64,000 nucleotides of DNA. Source: Microbacterium hominis NBRC 15708 (GTDB lineage: Bacteria; Actinomycetota; Actinomycetes; Actinomycetales; Microbacteriaceae). Positions 1-8,344 of the stretch are shown piece after piece. Position 1 is the first letter of the stretch. Each line of letters starts with the position of its first letter. A program made the translations under genes and the position numbers. The notes beneath the pieces are model-generated. The model worked only from the letters and a program-made list of their open reading frames with translations. It ran no database searches and had not been told where the DNA came from. Where the stretch lies: positions 62,001 through 126,000 of the forward strand of contig NZ_BCWI01000001.1 of the NCBI RefSeq assembly GCF_001592125.1. Direction: 5' to 3'.

Positions 1-1049
1 GCGATCTTCGCACCCACGCCGAAGACAATCGAGATGTCCTCCGCCTTGGCTGAGTCAATGTCGGCGTAGGCGAAGAGCCGGTCCTTCGGATCGTTGGACT
101 TGACGATCTCGTAGACCTGCTCTTTCAGGACACGCAGAGTCCGAGCGGGGAGCGCGTGCTTCCGGGAGCCCAGGGCCTCGAAGACCTCGGTCCAGTCCGG
201 CGTCCTGATGCGAGTGATCGGCAGCAGGTGGCCGCTGATGTTGACGTCAGTCACTTCAACCGTGGCGTCGCCGTCGGCGCGCCACTCGACAAAGATAAGT
301 CGGTCGCGCAACTTGTCAATACTGTGGTTCTCGAGTCCCTGCACGATGGCAGTCAGCATCCGCTGAACGTTAGCGTCATTGAAGCTGTATCCGAGGAACA
401 CCACCGGGTGCTCCACGAAGATCGTGATCAGCTTCGCCGCGAGGTAAGCGTTTCGGGCGTCAAATCTTTCGTAATCGGACTGCGTAAGCACCAGCGACAT
501 TGGGTCGCGCGTCGAACCGTGGATCGCGTAGGTTTCGGCGATGCCCTGGGTGTCCGAGAACAGCATGCCGTCCTGCCCGACGTATTCGAGGTAAGAAGGG
601 AAGGCCTCGGCCAGGACGCGGTCGTAGTTCGTCGTCACGATGCCGTCGACGGTCGCGGCCTTAAGCAGCTCCCACTCGCCCTCAAGGGTCTGCGGAATCG
701 TCATCGCCGCCACGCGCTCCTCGAGGAGCTTCGCGATCTCGATCTTCAGCGGGCCAGCCTGGTCGACCACCTTCGACTGCCACGTCGTGCGACTGTCCTC
801 GTACTCGGGGGCGCTGAACCAGACACCGTGAAACGCCTCGGCGATCTTGGTTGCTGCCAAGGGCAGGTCGCCGTCCGCCGCCGACAGGTAGAACTCGTAG
901 GGCTGGCCTGTCTTGTCCGCAAACAAGCGCAGCAGCTCGGACCACGAGGGGAGCGCCGCGTACCGGCGTGAGAGTCCAGCTCCGACGAATAGATACGGCG
1001 TCGCGAGCGGCGCAAGGTGCGGAATCAAGAAGTCTTTGACTGCACCCAT
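1..1049 (-). CDS. SIR2-family (SIR2_2-like) protein, 3' end outside the window
   Basis: The minus strand is open from an ATG at 1049 to the window edge (349 complete codons, no stop). The translation has the hallmarks of a SIR2 NAD-binding fold: FVGAGLS at residues 21-27, TTNYD at 139-143 with Asn141, IHGS at 176-179 with His177, and FLGYSFND at 218-225. Asn and His in these motifs are the catalytic pair of SIR2 NADases and deacylases. Stand-alone SIR2_2 proteins of this layout are often antiphage NAD-depleting effectors, and the island setting fits that role. This is inference, because the C-terminal half, where a sensor domain would sit, is not visible. It diverges from the HTH/ImmA gene. 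Confidence 0.8.
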   Translation of the reverse strand, partial: MGAVKDFLIPHLAPLATPYLFVGAGLSRRYAALPSWSELLRLFADKTGQPYEFYLSAADGDLPLAATKIAEAFHGVWFSAPEYEDSRTTWQSKVVDQAGPLKIEIAKLLEERVAAMTIPQTLEGEWELLKAATVDGIVTTNYDRVLAEAFPSYLEYVGQDGMLFSDTQGIAETYAIHGSTRDPMSLVLTQSDYERFDARNAYLAAKLITIFVEHPVVFLGYSFNDANVQRMLTAIVQGLENHSIDKLRDRLIFVEWRADGDATVEVTDVNISGHLLPITRIRTPDWTEVFEALGSRKHALPARTLRVLKEQVYEIVKSNDPKDRLFAYADIDSAKAEDISIVFGVGAKI

Positions 1050-1323
1050 GGTTGAAGAATATTGCCAATGCTCGAGCGCACCTCGACACTCCGTGAGCGA
1101 GTCTTCGCCAGTAGACAGTGAGGACGAGGGTGGCAATGGTGGCGAGTCAGATACCGGCGGCTGCGAGCAGGTTGGTCTCTCCGATCGGACGGAAGCACAC
1201 CACGCTGGCAAGGCGTTGAGCACGGTTCCGACGACGCGAATCGCCATTGCGCGCTCGGCGAAACGCGTGGCGCAACTACCTGGCAAAACCTGCGTATGCT
1301 ATTCTCACTTGCGGAGGTGAGAG

Positions 1324-2421
1324 ATGGCGGATGCGACGGTCTCGATCATCGCGCTGCTGCGCGAGGCGCGCGGGTGGAATCAGACGGAGTTGGCGAAGGA
1401 GGCCCACATGTCGCAGGCCGTCGTTTCGCGCCTGGAGTCCCACAGCCTCGAGCTGACCGACGAGCGCATCGACGCCCTTGCGGACGCGCTCGATTGCCCG
1501 CCGGGCCTTCTGCGCGCAGATCCCTCGGTTACCGGCCTGTCGATCAGCTGCCTGCATCACCGTCGTCGGTCAAGCACGATGACCGTGCGCACGATGCGCC
1601 GTGTCGAAGCCGTCACCCACCTCACCCGACTGTCGCTGGAGGGCTTGCTCACGGGGCTGGACCCGCAGCCGCAGCGCTCTCTGCAGCGAGACCCGATCGA
1701 TCTGGACGGCGACGCGGGTGTGGTTGCGAAGCGGTTGCGGGAACGGTGGGGGCTGGGCGATGGTCCGCTGCCCAACTTGGTCGGCGTGGTCGAGTCCGCG
1801 GGGATCATCGTGGTTCGACGCCCGCTGTCCACCCCCGGGCAGGATGCAGTGTCGACGTGGCCCGAGGACCGGTCACGGTTCCCGATGATGCTGGTCAGCG
1901 AAGGCCTGCCCGCCGACCGGCAGCGTTTCACGATTGCCCACGAGCTCGGTCACCTGCTGATGCACGATGCGCCCGGGCCGCAGCAGGAAGCGCAGGCGAA
2001 CGCGTTCGCGAGCGAACTGCTCGCCCCCGCCGTCACCATCCGCCCCGACCTGGAGGGGCTGCGCACCGGGGATTTCCGGCGCCTGCTGCAGCTGAAGGAA
2101 AAGTGGGGACTGTCGATCTCGGCATTGATCCGCCGCGCCTTCGACCTCGATCAGATCACCGACCGGCAGTATCGCGAGTTCAACATGCGTCTGGGCCAGC
2201 TCGGCTGGCGCAAGAGCGAGCCCGGAGACGTCGCAGCCGAGACCCCCACCACGATCTCCCAGATCCTGGACATCCACCAGCACGTCCGCAATCTCTCGAT
2301 CGCCGATATCGCCGACCTCGCCAGGATGACCGAATCGGCCTTCCGTCACCACTACCTCGGCGAGAACCCGCAACCCGAGGCGCTCGTCCCGCTCACGATG
2401 GGAGCACCACTTCATGACTGA
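1324..2421 (+). CDS. HTH (XRE) and ImmA/IrrE-type metallopeptidase protein
   Basis: This is a 365-aa protein. An XRE-type helix-turn-helix lies near residues 5-60 (QTELAKEAHMSQAVVSRLES region). A zinc-protease motif AHELGH follows at residues 205-210 (His206, Glu207, His210), with the EAQANAFASELLAP helix near 222-235 that is typical of ImmA/IrrE. Proteins of this family usually bind DNA and cleave a partner repressor or antitoxin; many come from prophages, integrative elements or toxin-antitoxin loci. The start has a strong ribosome site, GGAGGTGA at 1313-1320. The 3' end overlaps the next gene by 8 nt, so the two are probably co-translated. The 274 nt upstream are a divergent promoter region shared with the SIR2 gene. 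Confidence 0.88.
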   Translation: MADATVSIIALLREARGWNQTELAKEAHMSQAVVSRLESHSLELTDERIDALADALDCPPGLLRADPSVTGLSISCLHHRRRSSTMTVRTMRRVEAVTHLTRLSLEGLLTGLDPQPQRSLQRDPIDLDGDAGVVAKRLRERWGLGDGPLPNLVGVVESAGIIVVRRPLSTPGQDAVSTWPEDRSRFPMMLVSEGLPADRQRFTIAHELGHLLMHDAPGPQQEAQANAFASELLAPAVTIRPDLEGLRTGDFRRLLQLKEKWGLSISALIRRAFDLDQITDRQYREFNMRLGQLGWRKSEPGDVAAETPTTISQILDIHQHVRNLSIADIADLARMTESAFRHHYLGENPQPEALVPLTMGAPLHD

Positions 2422-3523
2422 CCTCGACCTGACTACGCCGACGCCCCGCCGCCATGAGCCCCAGACCCGGGTTCTGGGGGGCATCGACAATGCCATCCTC
2501 ATCCACGCGCCGCACACCGATGTGCGGCGCGTCGCCGCATTCAGCGGCAGCAGCACCCTCAACACCGTCTACACGATCGGCAAAGGCAACCTCACCGCCG
2601 CCGCGGACCGGCTGCTCACCCGACACCGTGAAGTCGCCGGCGACCAGTCCCGCATCCTGTTCGACGCGAACCGCTACGCCGGAAAGAACCGCAAGACCGC
2701 CGCCGAACCCCTCAACGCGGACTGGGTGACGTGGCAGCTCGACCACGGCGTACCGATCGCGCTCACCGACAGCGGCTACCTCAGCCTGGAACGCTTCGAC
2801 GACGTCTACGGCCTGCTCGCCGGCGCAGCACAGCTCGCCGCCCGCGCCCGCGGCCCGGTGATGGCGGTGCTGCCTATCGACTACCTCATCCTGAAGAACC
2901 GCGCCGCGGACCTGCTCGCCGCCATCACCACTGCTGGGATTCCTGTCGCCCTCGCTGTCGGTCACACCACCGACCCGTTCGGGTCCGCGGCTGCTGTTGC
3001 GGGTCTGCTCACGGTCCTCACCGCGCCGGTCCCGATCGCGCTGCTGCGCTCGGACCTGTCCGCTGTCGGCGCGGTCGCCGGCGGTGCCATCTTCGGCGCG
3101 GTCGGAACCGCCAGCTCGCTGCGACACATCTGGACCTCCACCGGGGGCGGCGGAGGTCGCGGCGGCCGCGTCGTGTCCGTATATGTGCCGCGGCTGATGT
3201 CCTACCACCACCTCGAGCGGTTGCCGCTGGTGGCCGCGCAGATGCCCGCCGACTACTTCTGGTGCTTCTGCGAGATCTGCCAGGGCGATCCGGTATTCGA
3301 CCGGGTGGGTGATCACGCCGCGTTCGCGCACAGCATCGGCAGCATCGCAGCCGCAGCTCGCGAAGTGCTCGACGGTCCCCGCGAAGACCGCCTCGTCTCG
3401 TTCCGGTCGCGAGCAGTAAGCGCGCAGATGATGCACATGGACATCGCCCTGCAGATGGAGGATGCGCACTGGGACGCGCCCAGCTCGCTCAACGCGTGGG
3501 TGAAGGCCGTCGTTCCGCGCTGA
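2414..3523 (+). CDS. Unknown protein with a TGT-like CxCxxC zinc motif, coupled to the ImmA gene
   Basis: This is a 369-aa protein of no family I recognise with certainty. Visible features are LTDSGY at 117-122, alternating hydrophobic strands and glycine-rich loops suggesting a TIM barrel (PVALAVGHTTDPFG near 178-190, GAVGTASSLRH near 228-238), and WCFCEICQG at 283-291, in which Cys284, Cys286 and Cys289 form CxCxxC with histidines at 301 and 306. The order of a TDSG strand, a late CxCxxC and a following His resembles tRNA-guanine transglycosylases and their DNA-modifying DpdA relatives. The His spacing is shorter than in true TGTs, so this is a structural suspicion and not an assignment. 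It overlaps the upstream ImmA gene by 8 nt and converges with the next gene, overlapping it by 35 nt. Confidence 0.6.
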   Translation: MTDLDLTTPTPRRHEPQTRVLGGIDNAILIHAPHTDVRRVAAFSGSSTLNTVYTIGKGNLTAAADRLLTRHREVAGDQSRILFDANRYAGKNRKTAAEPLNADWVTWQLDHGVPIALTDSGYLSLERFDDVYGLLAGAAQLAARARGPVMAVLPIDYLILKNRAADLLAAITTAGIPVALAVGHTTDPFGSAAAVAGLLTVLTAPVPIALLRSDLSAVGAVAGGAIFGAVGTASSLRHIWTSTGGGGGRGGRVVSVYVPRLMSYHHLERLPLVAAQMPADYFWCFCEICQGDPVFDRVGDHAAFAHSIGSIAAAAREVLDGPREDRLVSFRSRAVSAQMMHMDIALQMEDAHWDAPSSLNAWVKAVVPR

Positions 3524-4106
3524 ACGCGACCGGGAGTGCGTTGGACCGCAGCGCCCAGTCGAAGAGCCGCTCCTCGTACACGCGCCGCCACAGGGGACTC
3601 AGCGCGGCGCCGGACATCGGGCCTGGATCGCCAGGGGCATAAACGACGACACCATCGCCGCCACTGACGACCAGGGCGGTTCCCTGGGCATCGAACTCCT
3701 CGACCACGAGCGGCGAGCGAGCCGGGAACTGGGCGAACGCGGCAACTGTTCGGCACAGCGAACGCAATGGTTTCAGCGACCTTCGGACCGCGGTCGGACG
3801 GCCCACACCGATCATCCCGGCGGCCCGCAACGGGGACTCGACATCCAGGTAGATCAGCCGACTGACCGCGTCCGGTGAGGTCGCCGGTGCGACCGACGCG
3901 TGCAGACGGTTCGCGAGCACCCTGCGGTCCCACACCACGACCGGGTGCACATGCGCCCGGCAAAAGGTCGTCAACGGCAGTCCTGCCGCGCCCGGGAACA
4001 ACTGCGCCGTGATCGCTGCGACTGCGGCTTGCCTGCCGGCCGGTCCCGCCCACGGTGCGTCGAGGTCACGGTGGAGAGGTGCGCTGAGCGACACGTCCAA
4101 GCTCAT
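3489..4106 (-). CDS. Hypothetical protein coupled to the AbrB-like gene
   Basis: This is a 205-aa protein with no family I recognise. It contains TFCRAHVHPVVVWD near residues 46-59 and an Arg/Leu-rich middle, with no signal peptide or membrane segment. Its ATG overlaps the stop of the upstream AbrB-like gene by 4 nt, so the two form one transcription unit. An AbrB-type DNA-binding gene followed by an unknown gene is a layout typical of type II toxin-antitoxin loci, so this could be a toxin, but nothing in the sequence shows nuclease or transferase residues. Its 3' end overlaps the convergent TGT-like gene by 35 nt, which is unusual and may create antisense interference. Confidence 0.6.
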   Translation of the reverse strand: MSLDVSLSAPLHRDLDAPWAGPAGRQAAVAAITAQLFPGAAGLPLTTFCRAHVHPVVVWDRRVLANRLHASVAPATSPDAVSRLIYLDVESPLRAAGMIGVGRPTAVRRSLKPLRSLCRTVAAFAQFPARSPLVVEEFDAQGTALVVSGGDGVVVYAPGDPGPMSGAALSPLWRRVYEERLFDWALRSNALPVAFSAERRPSPTR

Positions 4107-4429
4107 GCGTTCTCCATCCCCTCGACCCTAACCCGCCCTGCGGGGAGCAGTTCTACCGCGTCATCATGCCGGCGCACATACAGGGGATCACCCGCCGCAG
4201 CGCCAAGCTCCGACACCACCCACGACGGCGCGATCACCTGCGCCTGCGCGGACATCATCCGGAAAGCCTCATCCTCCGCCCGCGCAGCCCGCAACACCAC
4301 TCGCCCTTGCGTTCGTTCGAAGCTCACCCGGCCAGGCACCGCGATCCCCGCAGCCGCCAGCAGTGCCCGCGGCACCGAAAACTGACGGCGGCGATCCAAT
4401 TTCCGTGGCCCATGCACATCGCTCAACAT
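4103..4429 (-). CDS. AbrB/SpoVT-like DNA-binding protein
   Basis: This is a 108-aa protein. The N-terminal half (KLDRRRQFSVPRALLAAAGI near residues 10-29, then VSFERTQGRVVLR) matches the swapped-hairpin AbrB pattern in which a charged strand leads into an SVP turn and ends in a hydrophobic RVVLR strand. The C-terminal half is a second beta-rich region. Such proteins serve as antitoxins or transition-state regulators. No ribosome binding site fits the ATG at 4429, but a TAAGAT box ends 6 nt before it on the minus strand, so the mRNA is probably leaderless. A palindrome covering that box suggests autoregulation. The stop overlaps the start of the following gene. Confidence 0.65.
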   Translation of the reverse strand: MLSDVHGPRKLDRRRQFSVPRALLAAAGIAVPGRVSFERTQGRVVLRAARAEDEAFRMMSAQAQVIAPSWVVSELGAAAGDPLYVRRHDDAVELLPAGRVRVEGMENA

Positions 4430-4434
4430 CCCTT

Positions 4435-4452
4435 CATCTTACTTTTAAGATG
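4435..4452 (-). promoter_or_regulatory. Palindrome over the -10 box of the AbrB-like gene
   Basis: Perfect 7-bp arms CATCTTA and TAAGATG are separated by CTTT. On the minus strand TAAGAT acts as a -10 box placed 6 nt before the ATG. A regulator bound here would block the promoter; autoregulation is inferred. Confidence 0.55.
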
Positions 4453-4507
4453 CACGTGCGAACAGAGGTCCGCGCGCTGACCGCGCTCCTGGACTCACCT
4501 TGTGCTC

Positions 4508-5477
4508 TCAGAGCGCAAGACCTGTCGCTCGTCGGCAGCGGGTGAACTGCGGCGAGTGATCGAACGCGCGCCGAGGATTCGGTGCCGTTGACTCGAGCAG
4601 CTCACGGATCTCGTTGGCGTTGGTGACGACGGTTGCGATGCGCTCGCGCAAGAGTCGGTGGCATCCTGTGCTCGCGGCGCTCGTGACCGGGCCGGGCACT
4701 GCACCGACAGGTCGTCCGAGCGTGTGGGCTCGAACGCGAGCCAGCTTCAACGACGACGGTCGCCCCGGCGAGGGTGGCCAATAGCCGGTTGCGTTGAATG
4801 AAACGCCACTTAGTCGGTGCCGCGCCAGGAGGTAGCTCACTGATTAGGGCGCCGCAGCTCTCAACGATGCGGTCGAACAGACTCGCGTTGCCGGCCGGAT
4901 ACGGACGGTCGAGCCCTCCAGCGAGAACCGCGACGGTGGCTGCCGGGTGTGCGCTTATCGCGGCGCGGTGTGCGGCACCGTCGATGCCGTACGCACCGCC
5001 CGAGACGAGGCTCACTCCGCTGCCCGCGAGCTCGCTCGCAAGCTCAGTTGCGACATGCTCGCCGTAGCTGGTCGCGGCGCGCGCACCGACGATCGCGACC
5101 CGCCGTGGCGTATGCGCTGCAAGTACACTGCAATTGCCGGCGATCCAGAGAGCGATGGGTTCGTGGATGCCGAGCTCCCTGAGCTCAGTCGGCCACCGCG
5201 AATCGCCTGGAGTGAGGATGGTGAAGCCACGTCGCTCCGTGTCGGCGAGCACCCGATCGACGTCGGCATCCCGCAGTCGTGCACGCAATCGGTCTCGCCA
5301 TAGGGCCCCGTCGGTGTTGTCGATCGCGTCGGGCACCGGCTCTCGCGTCTTGATCAATCGGACTGTTTCGGACGCGCCCAGCGAGCGGAGCAACGTGCCC
5401 GTGACCCCGTCTCCTGGTTCTGAGACTGCGGCAAGCACAACACGAGCGATCTGTTCGTCCGTGAGATGTGGAGTCAT
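4508..5477 (-). pseudogene. DprA-like DNA-processing protein, broken by an internal deletion
   Basis: The frame from the ATG at 5477 (ribosome site GGAAGGAG just upstream) encodes a DprA/Smf Rossmann fold: IALWIAGN, VAIVGARAATSYG and SGGAYGIDGAAH are all present. After VVVEAGSR, at about 4735-4745, the frame is lost. The family continues with an RSGSLNTAGHAA-type motif. Here about 23 nt of it are missing and the protein resumes in another frame as HTLGRPVGAVPGPVTS, running to a stop at 4508. The GSLNTA helix is therefore deleted and the product would be truncated with a foreign tail. DprA loads RecA on incoming single-stranded DNA; extra dprA-like copies occur on mobile islands. The gene is not in the usual chromosomal dprA setting. 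Confidence 0.8.
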
Positions 5478-5550
5478 CGTCGCTCCTTCCTCGTGATGGC
5501 GGATGGGGGAGTTTGGCCGGTGATCGGCAGCTCGCACCACACGGGTCGGA

Positions 5551-6000
5551 TCAGAGCGTGAGGCCGCGTCGACGCGGCGCGGTGGCACGCCCGGCGAGTG
5601 CGAACCACGGAGTCTGCGGTGATGTTGGGCGGTCCGCGTCCTCCGCCTGCGGTGTGAAGGTGCGCAAGAGGGAGACGTAGCCGAACTGGCGGTTGTACGT
5701 CAGCGCGTACACGGCGTTGTCGTCGTGGACGACGCCGTCGGTCGGACTCTGGGGAACCTCGTTGTACACGTAGCCGTTGACGAGGGCGGAGTCTCGGGTC
5801 TCATCGCCGAAGTCCCATTGCGACAGGTGACGGATTACCCGCTGGGGACCGCTCCTGTCGATCATGTCGAGCACGCGATCGGCTTCGTCGCCCTGCAGGA
5901 AGACAACGCTCATCCAGCGATGTTCGGGGACCGGCGGTGAGACCGGCGACTCCGACGAGATGGACGACGTCGTGGTGGTGGTGGTGCTGCTGTGGTTCAT
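5551..6000 (-). CDS. Small hypothetical protein with a Ser/Thr-rich start
   Basis: This is a 149-aa protein that begins with a Thr/Ser-rich low-complexity stretch. A conserved-looking core follows, with VFLQGDEADRVLDMIDR at about 34-50 and VYALTYNRQFGYVSLLR near 97-113. From memory, similar short proteins occur on actinobacterial integrative elements, but I cannot assign a function. No catalytic motif, signal peptide or membrane segment is visible. The start at 6000 is preceded by GAAGGGAGC on the minus strand. It lies 73 nt upstream of the broken dprA-like gene in the same direction, so they may share transcripts. Confidence 0.65.
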   Translation of the reverse strand: MNHSSTTTTTTSSISSESPVSPPVPEHRWMSVVFLQGDEADRVLDMIDRSGPQRVIRHLSQWDFGDETRDSALVNGYVYNEVPQSPTDGVVHDDNAVYALTYNRQFGYVSLLRTFTPQAEDADRPTSPQTPWFALAGRATAPRRRGLTL

Positions 6001-6285
6001 GCTGAGCTCCCTTCTCTAACTGGAGGTGCGCTGCGACTCACCTGCGCGAGTGGGAGAGGGCATTGATTGATCGCGGCCGAGCGAGCCCCACTACCCTCGG
6101 GTGAATCCCGGCTGTGTGCATCGACGTCGGTGGCGATCTCGCCCACATCCGCCCGACCGAGACTTTGGAGCGCCCCGAGCACTCGATTGCTGCCGAGCAA
6201 CGGCAGGGGGCAGGTCTACTGAGCTGCGGCCGCGGCTGCTCCAGAAGCGGCGCTGCGCGCCGCGCTCGTAGACTCGGCGCGGAGG

Positions 6286-6768
6286 ATGGCGACGATGGCG
6301 GTGGAGTTCGATTGCCCGGAGTGCGGTCGGCGTGCGCGGATCGTCACCGGCGGATACGTCGAGGCGCACGAGGCTAGTGCTGGCGTCGTGTGCTCGTTCA
6401 CGCGGACGGCGCGCTCGGGGGAGCGCCCGACGTTTGTGGAGCCGACCCCCGAGACGGTGGCGCGAATAGCAGCGTTGCGGGAGCAGCGGGAGGCGGCCAA
6501 GCTCGAGCGGGCCGAGCGCAGACGGCGCGCGCAGGCGAAGGAGCAGGGGTCGACCTCTCCGCGCGGCAAGATGGTCTGCCCGAGGTGCGACGCTTTGGTC
6601 GCTCGGTCGCAAGCGTCGCCGACGCGACTCGTAGCGCACAAGCGCCCCTCGGGACATTGGTGCAAGGGCGGCGCCGAGCCGACGGCGAAGCAACGGACGA
6701 AGACGCAGAAGCGGCGGAGTGTGCGGACGGTCTCGGGGGGTTTGCCCTCGCTCGGGAAGCGTGGGTAG
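6286..6768 (+). CDS. Small zinc-finger protein of unknown function
   Basis: This is a 160-aa basic protein with two likely zinc sites. An N-terminal CPECGRRA near residue 10 is followed by a His/Cys pair (EAHEASAGVVC), and a C-terminal CPRCDAL is followed by H-R-P-S-G-H-W-C. A charged helix rich in Arg, Glu and Ala joins them (about residues 60-90) and could be a coiled coil. This suggests nucleic-acid or partner binding, with no enzyme motif. A second possible start is the ATG at 6295. It is the last gene before the tRNA-fragment attachment site, so it belongs to the right end of the island. Confidence 0.65.
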   Translation: MATMAVEFDCPECGRRARIVTGGYVEAHEASAGVVCSFTRTARSGERPTFVEPTPETVARIAALREQREAAKLERAERRRRAQAKEQGSTSPRGKMVCPRCDALVARSQASPTRLVAHKRPSGHWCKGGAEPTAKQRTKTQKRRSVRTVSGGLPSLGKRG

Positions 6769-7007
6769 CGGGGTAGCGGGCCGAAAGCCCCCGCCCCCGA
6801 GCGCGAGGGGTTGGGGCGGCATCACTGGATCGTCAGTGGCGGCCGCGGGGGGAGCGGCCATCACTTTGCCACCTCAATCACCCAGGGACGACCCGAGTCG
6901 ACCGGATACAATCGGAGCATTCGAACCGTCCGGTTCCCTGTCAACACAAGGGAACGCGAGGGTTCTCAAGACATCCGGTGGGATTCGGAAATCGCCCGAA
7001 CTCTCCA

Positions 7008-7040
7008 AGGGGTCGCAGGTTCAAATCCTGTCATCCCGAC
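7008..7040 (+). other. tRNA 3' fragment (likely tRNA-Pro), island attachment site
   Basis: The segment carries a complete T-arm (GCAGG, TTCAAAT, CCTGT) followed by CATCCCGAC, the 3' half of an acceptor stem. No matching 5' acceptor, D-arm or anticodon arm lies at the right distance upstream. The GGTCGCAGGTTCAAATCCTG core is characteristic of tRNA-Pro in actinobacteria. A 3' fragment followed by a terminator is what is left at the far end when an element integrates into a tRNA gene, so this is read as an att site. Confidence 0.75.
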
Positions 7041-7045
7041 GGTCT

Positions 7046-7083
7046 GAAGCCCTGATGAGGAATTGTTTCTCGTCGGGGCTTCG
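7046..7083 (+). terminator. Hairpin after the tRNA fragment
   Basis: GAAGCCCTGATGAG pairs with CTCGTCGGGGCTTC (two G-U pairs) around a 10-nt loop. It directly follows the tRNA fragment and is probably the native terminator of the target tRNA gene. Confidence 0.65.
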
Positions 7084-7322
7084 TCGTGTCTGAGGGTGAG
7101 CACTGGGTTGTCCAACCGCTCGATCTGCTCGATCCGTCCGCGGATGGAATACACCGCTCCGCTTCCGTGTCGTCGGCCACGAAGCGCACCAGAATGCGTT
7201 GAACGGGTGTCGCGCTTCTGCCTGGAAGGGGAGATTTGGGGCCTCCTCCAATCTGACGTATGGTTTTCGCGGCAACACCCGGTACGCAAATCTCCACGTG
7301 ATCCACCCGAGGATGTTCTGAC

Positions 7323-7631
7323 ATGGAACTAACGAATAGCTTCTGGGGTCATCAGGGCCGAATAGGGCGCGTGACATCCGGCCCTTGGGTCGGCCGCCTT
7401 CTGTTCGTCTACCCGGACACCATGATCGAGTGGTGGACGTTGGTGGTGGACCCACCGCCCGTGGCCGGAGTTCCGGGTGACATGTATTTCAAAGGCAACG
7501 ATGAGGTCGCATCGCTGCTCGATGAGTGGGGTGTCGAGTGGCTGCCCCGCGACTCCGACGAAGTTGAGTTGGAGCGAGCTCGGTTCGGGTGGAGGCCTCT
7601 CCGCGGCGGGGTGGAATGGCTACCCAGCTGA
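7323..7631 (+). CDS. Small hypothetical protein
   Basis: This is a 102-aa acidic, Trp-rich protein (GPWVGRLLFVYPDTMIEWWT near residues 20-39, and a C-terminal EWGVEWLPRDSDEVELERARF segment). There is no signal peptide or domain I recognise. The composition, with many Trp and acidic residues, looks like real coding sequence, and the opposite-strand frames look like shadows. It is the first gene to the right of the attachment site. Immunity-type proteins can look like this, but that is only a guess. Confidence 0.5.
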   Translation: MELTNSFWGHQGRIGRVTSGPWVGRLLFVYPDTMIEWWTLVVDPPPVAGVPGDMYFKGNDEVASLLDEWGVEWLPRDSDEVELERARFGWRPLRGGVEWLPS

Positions 7632-7873
7632 ACGCGGCTCGCTGCGCATGAGTGCGGCTGATTCGGCTTGCCTTCCGGGACACCTCCGTCGAACGTGCCT
7701 GGAATGGACGAGCGCTCCCAGCCTGCCACCGGTACAGGCGGCGGCGTCGTCGTGATGCCGGAATCCGCTCACCGTTGCCGCGTACCGAGATCGATCTCCC
7801 TCCCGGTGGTGATTCACCACAATCGTGAGAATCCACGAGACCCTCGGGCTAGAACGGCTTGCTCGAAACTGCG

Positions 7874-8344
7874 TCACCTGTCCGGGCACGCGTGGGCAGT
7901 CACGGCCGGCAGGTTCGCCGAGTGATTCACCTGGAGCCAACCGCTTCCGACTCTGGTCCAGTCGACAGCGCTCCAATACACCGTCCGCTCGGACTGCCCG
8001 TCGACGAGAAGGGTGTACTCCTGACCGCTTTGGGCGGAGAGCTGCGCGCTATGGGTCAGCTGCATGCCGGCGACTGGTTCGCCGAGGTCAACCTCCTCTC
8101 CACGTGTGAACGTGTGCTTCCCTTCGTACTCCGCGACGGTCGTCCACTCCTTCGACGTGGTGAGGTCGCGGACGCTGAAACTCAATCTGCTTGCGTCTGT
8201 CGGGGCACATATGGCGACTCGGATTGAGCCGCCGCTCGCCTGGCGCAGAGCAGCGACTCCATAACCCGCACCCGTCTCGCACCCTGTCAGGACAATTGCT
8301 CCAGCGGTACAGACCACCGCCGCGGCCAGGAATCTGTTCAGCAT
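7874..8344 (-). CDS. Small secreted lipoprotein, unknown function
   Basis: The start at 8344 gives a 156-aa protein with a short positive N-terminus (MLNRFLAAAVV) and a lipobox LTGC, so it should be lipid-anchored outside the membrane. The mature part is beta-rich (SIRVAICAPTDASRLSFSVRD, YTLLVDGQSERTVYW) and has two or three cysteines. A longer in-frame extension upstream is arginine-rich and lacks signal-peptide character, so I prefer this start. No family is recognised. Confidence 0.7.
   Translation of the reverse strand: MLNRFLAAAVVCTAGAIVLTGCETGAGYGVAALRQASGGSIRVAICAPTDASRLSFSVRDLTTSKEWTTVAEYEGKHTFTRGEEVDLGEPVAGMQLTHSAQLSAQSGQEYTLLVDGQSERTVYWSAVDWTRVGSGWLQVNHSANLPAVTAHACPDR

Noticed and set aside
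6950..7040. Possible complete tRNA gene
   Set aside because: No 5' acceptor strand, D-arm or anticodon stem is found upstream of the T-arm; only the 3' fragment is present.
7031..7324. Minus-strand open frame overlapping the tRNA fragment and hairpin
   Set aside because: It runs through the attachment site and terminator, has no ribosome site and no domain.
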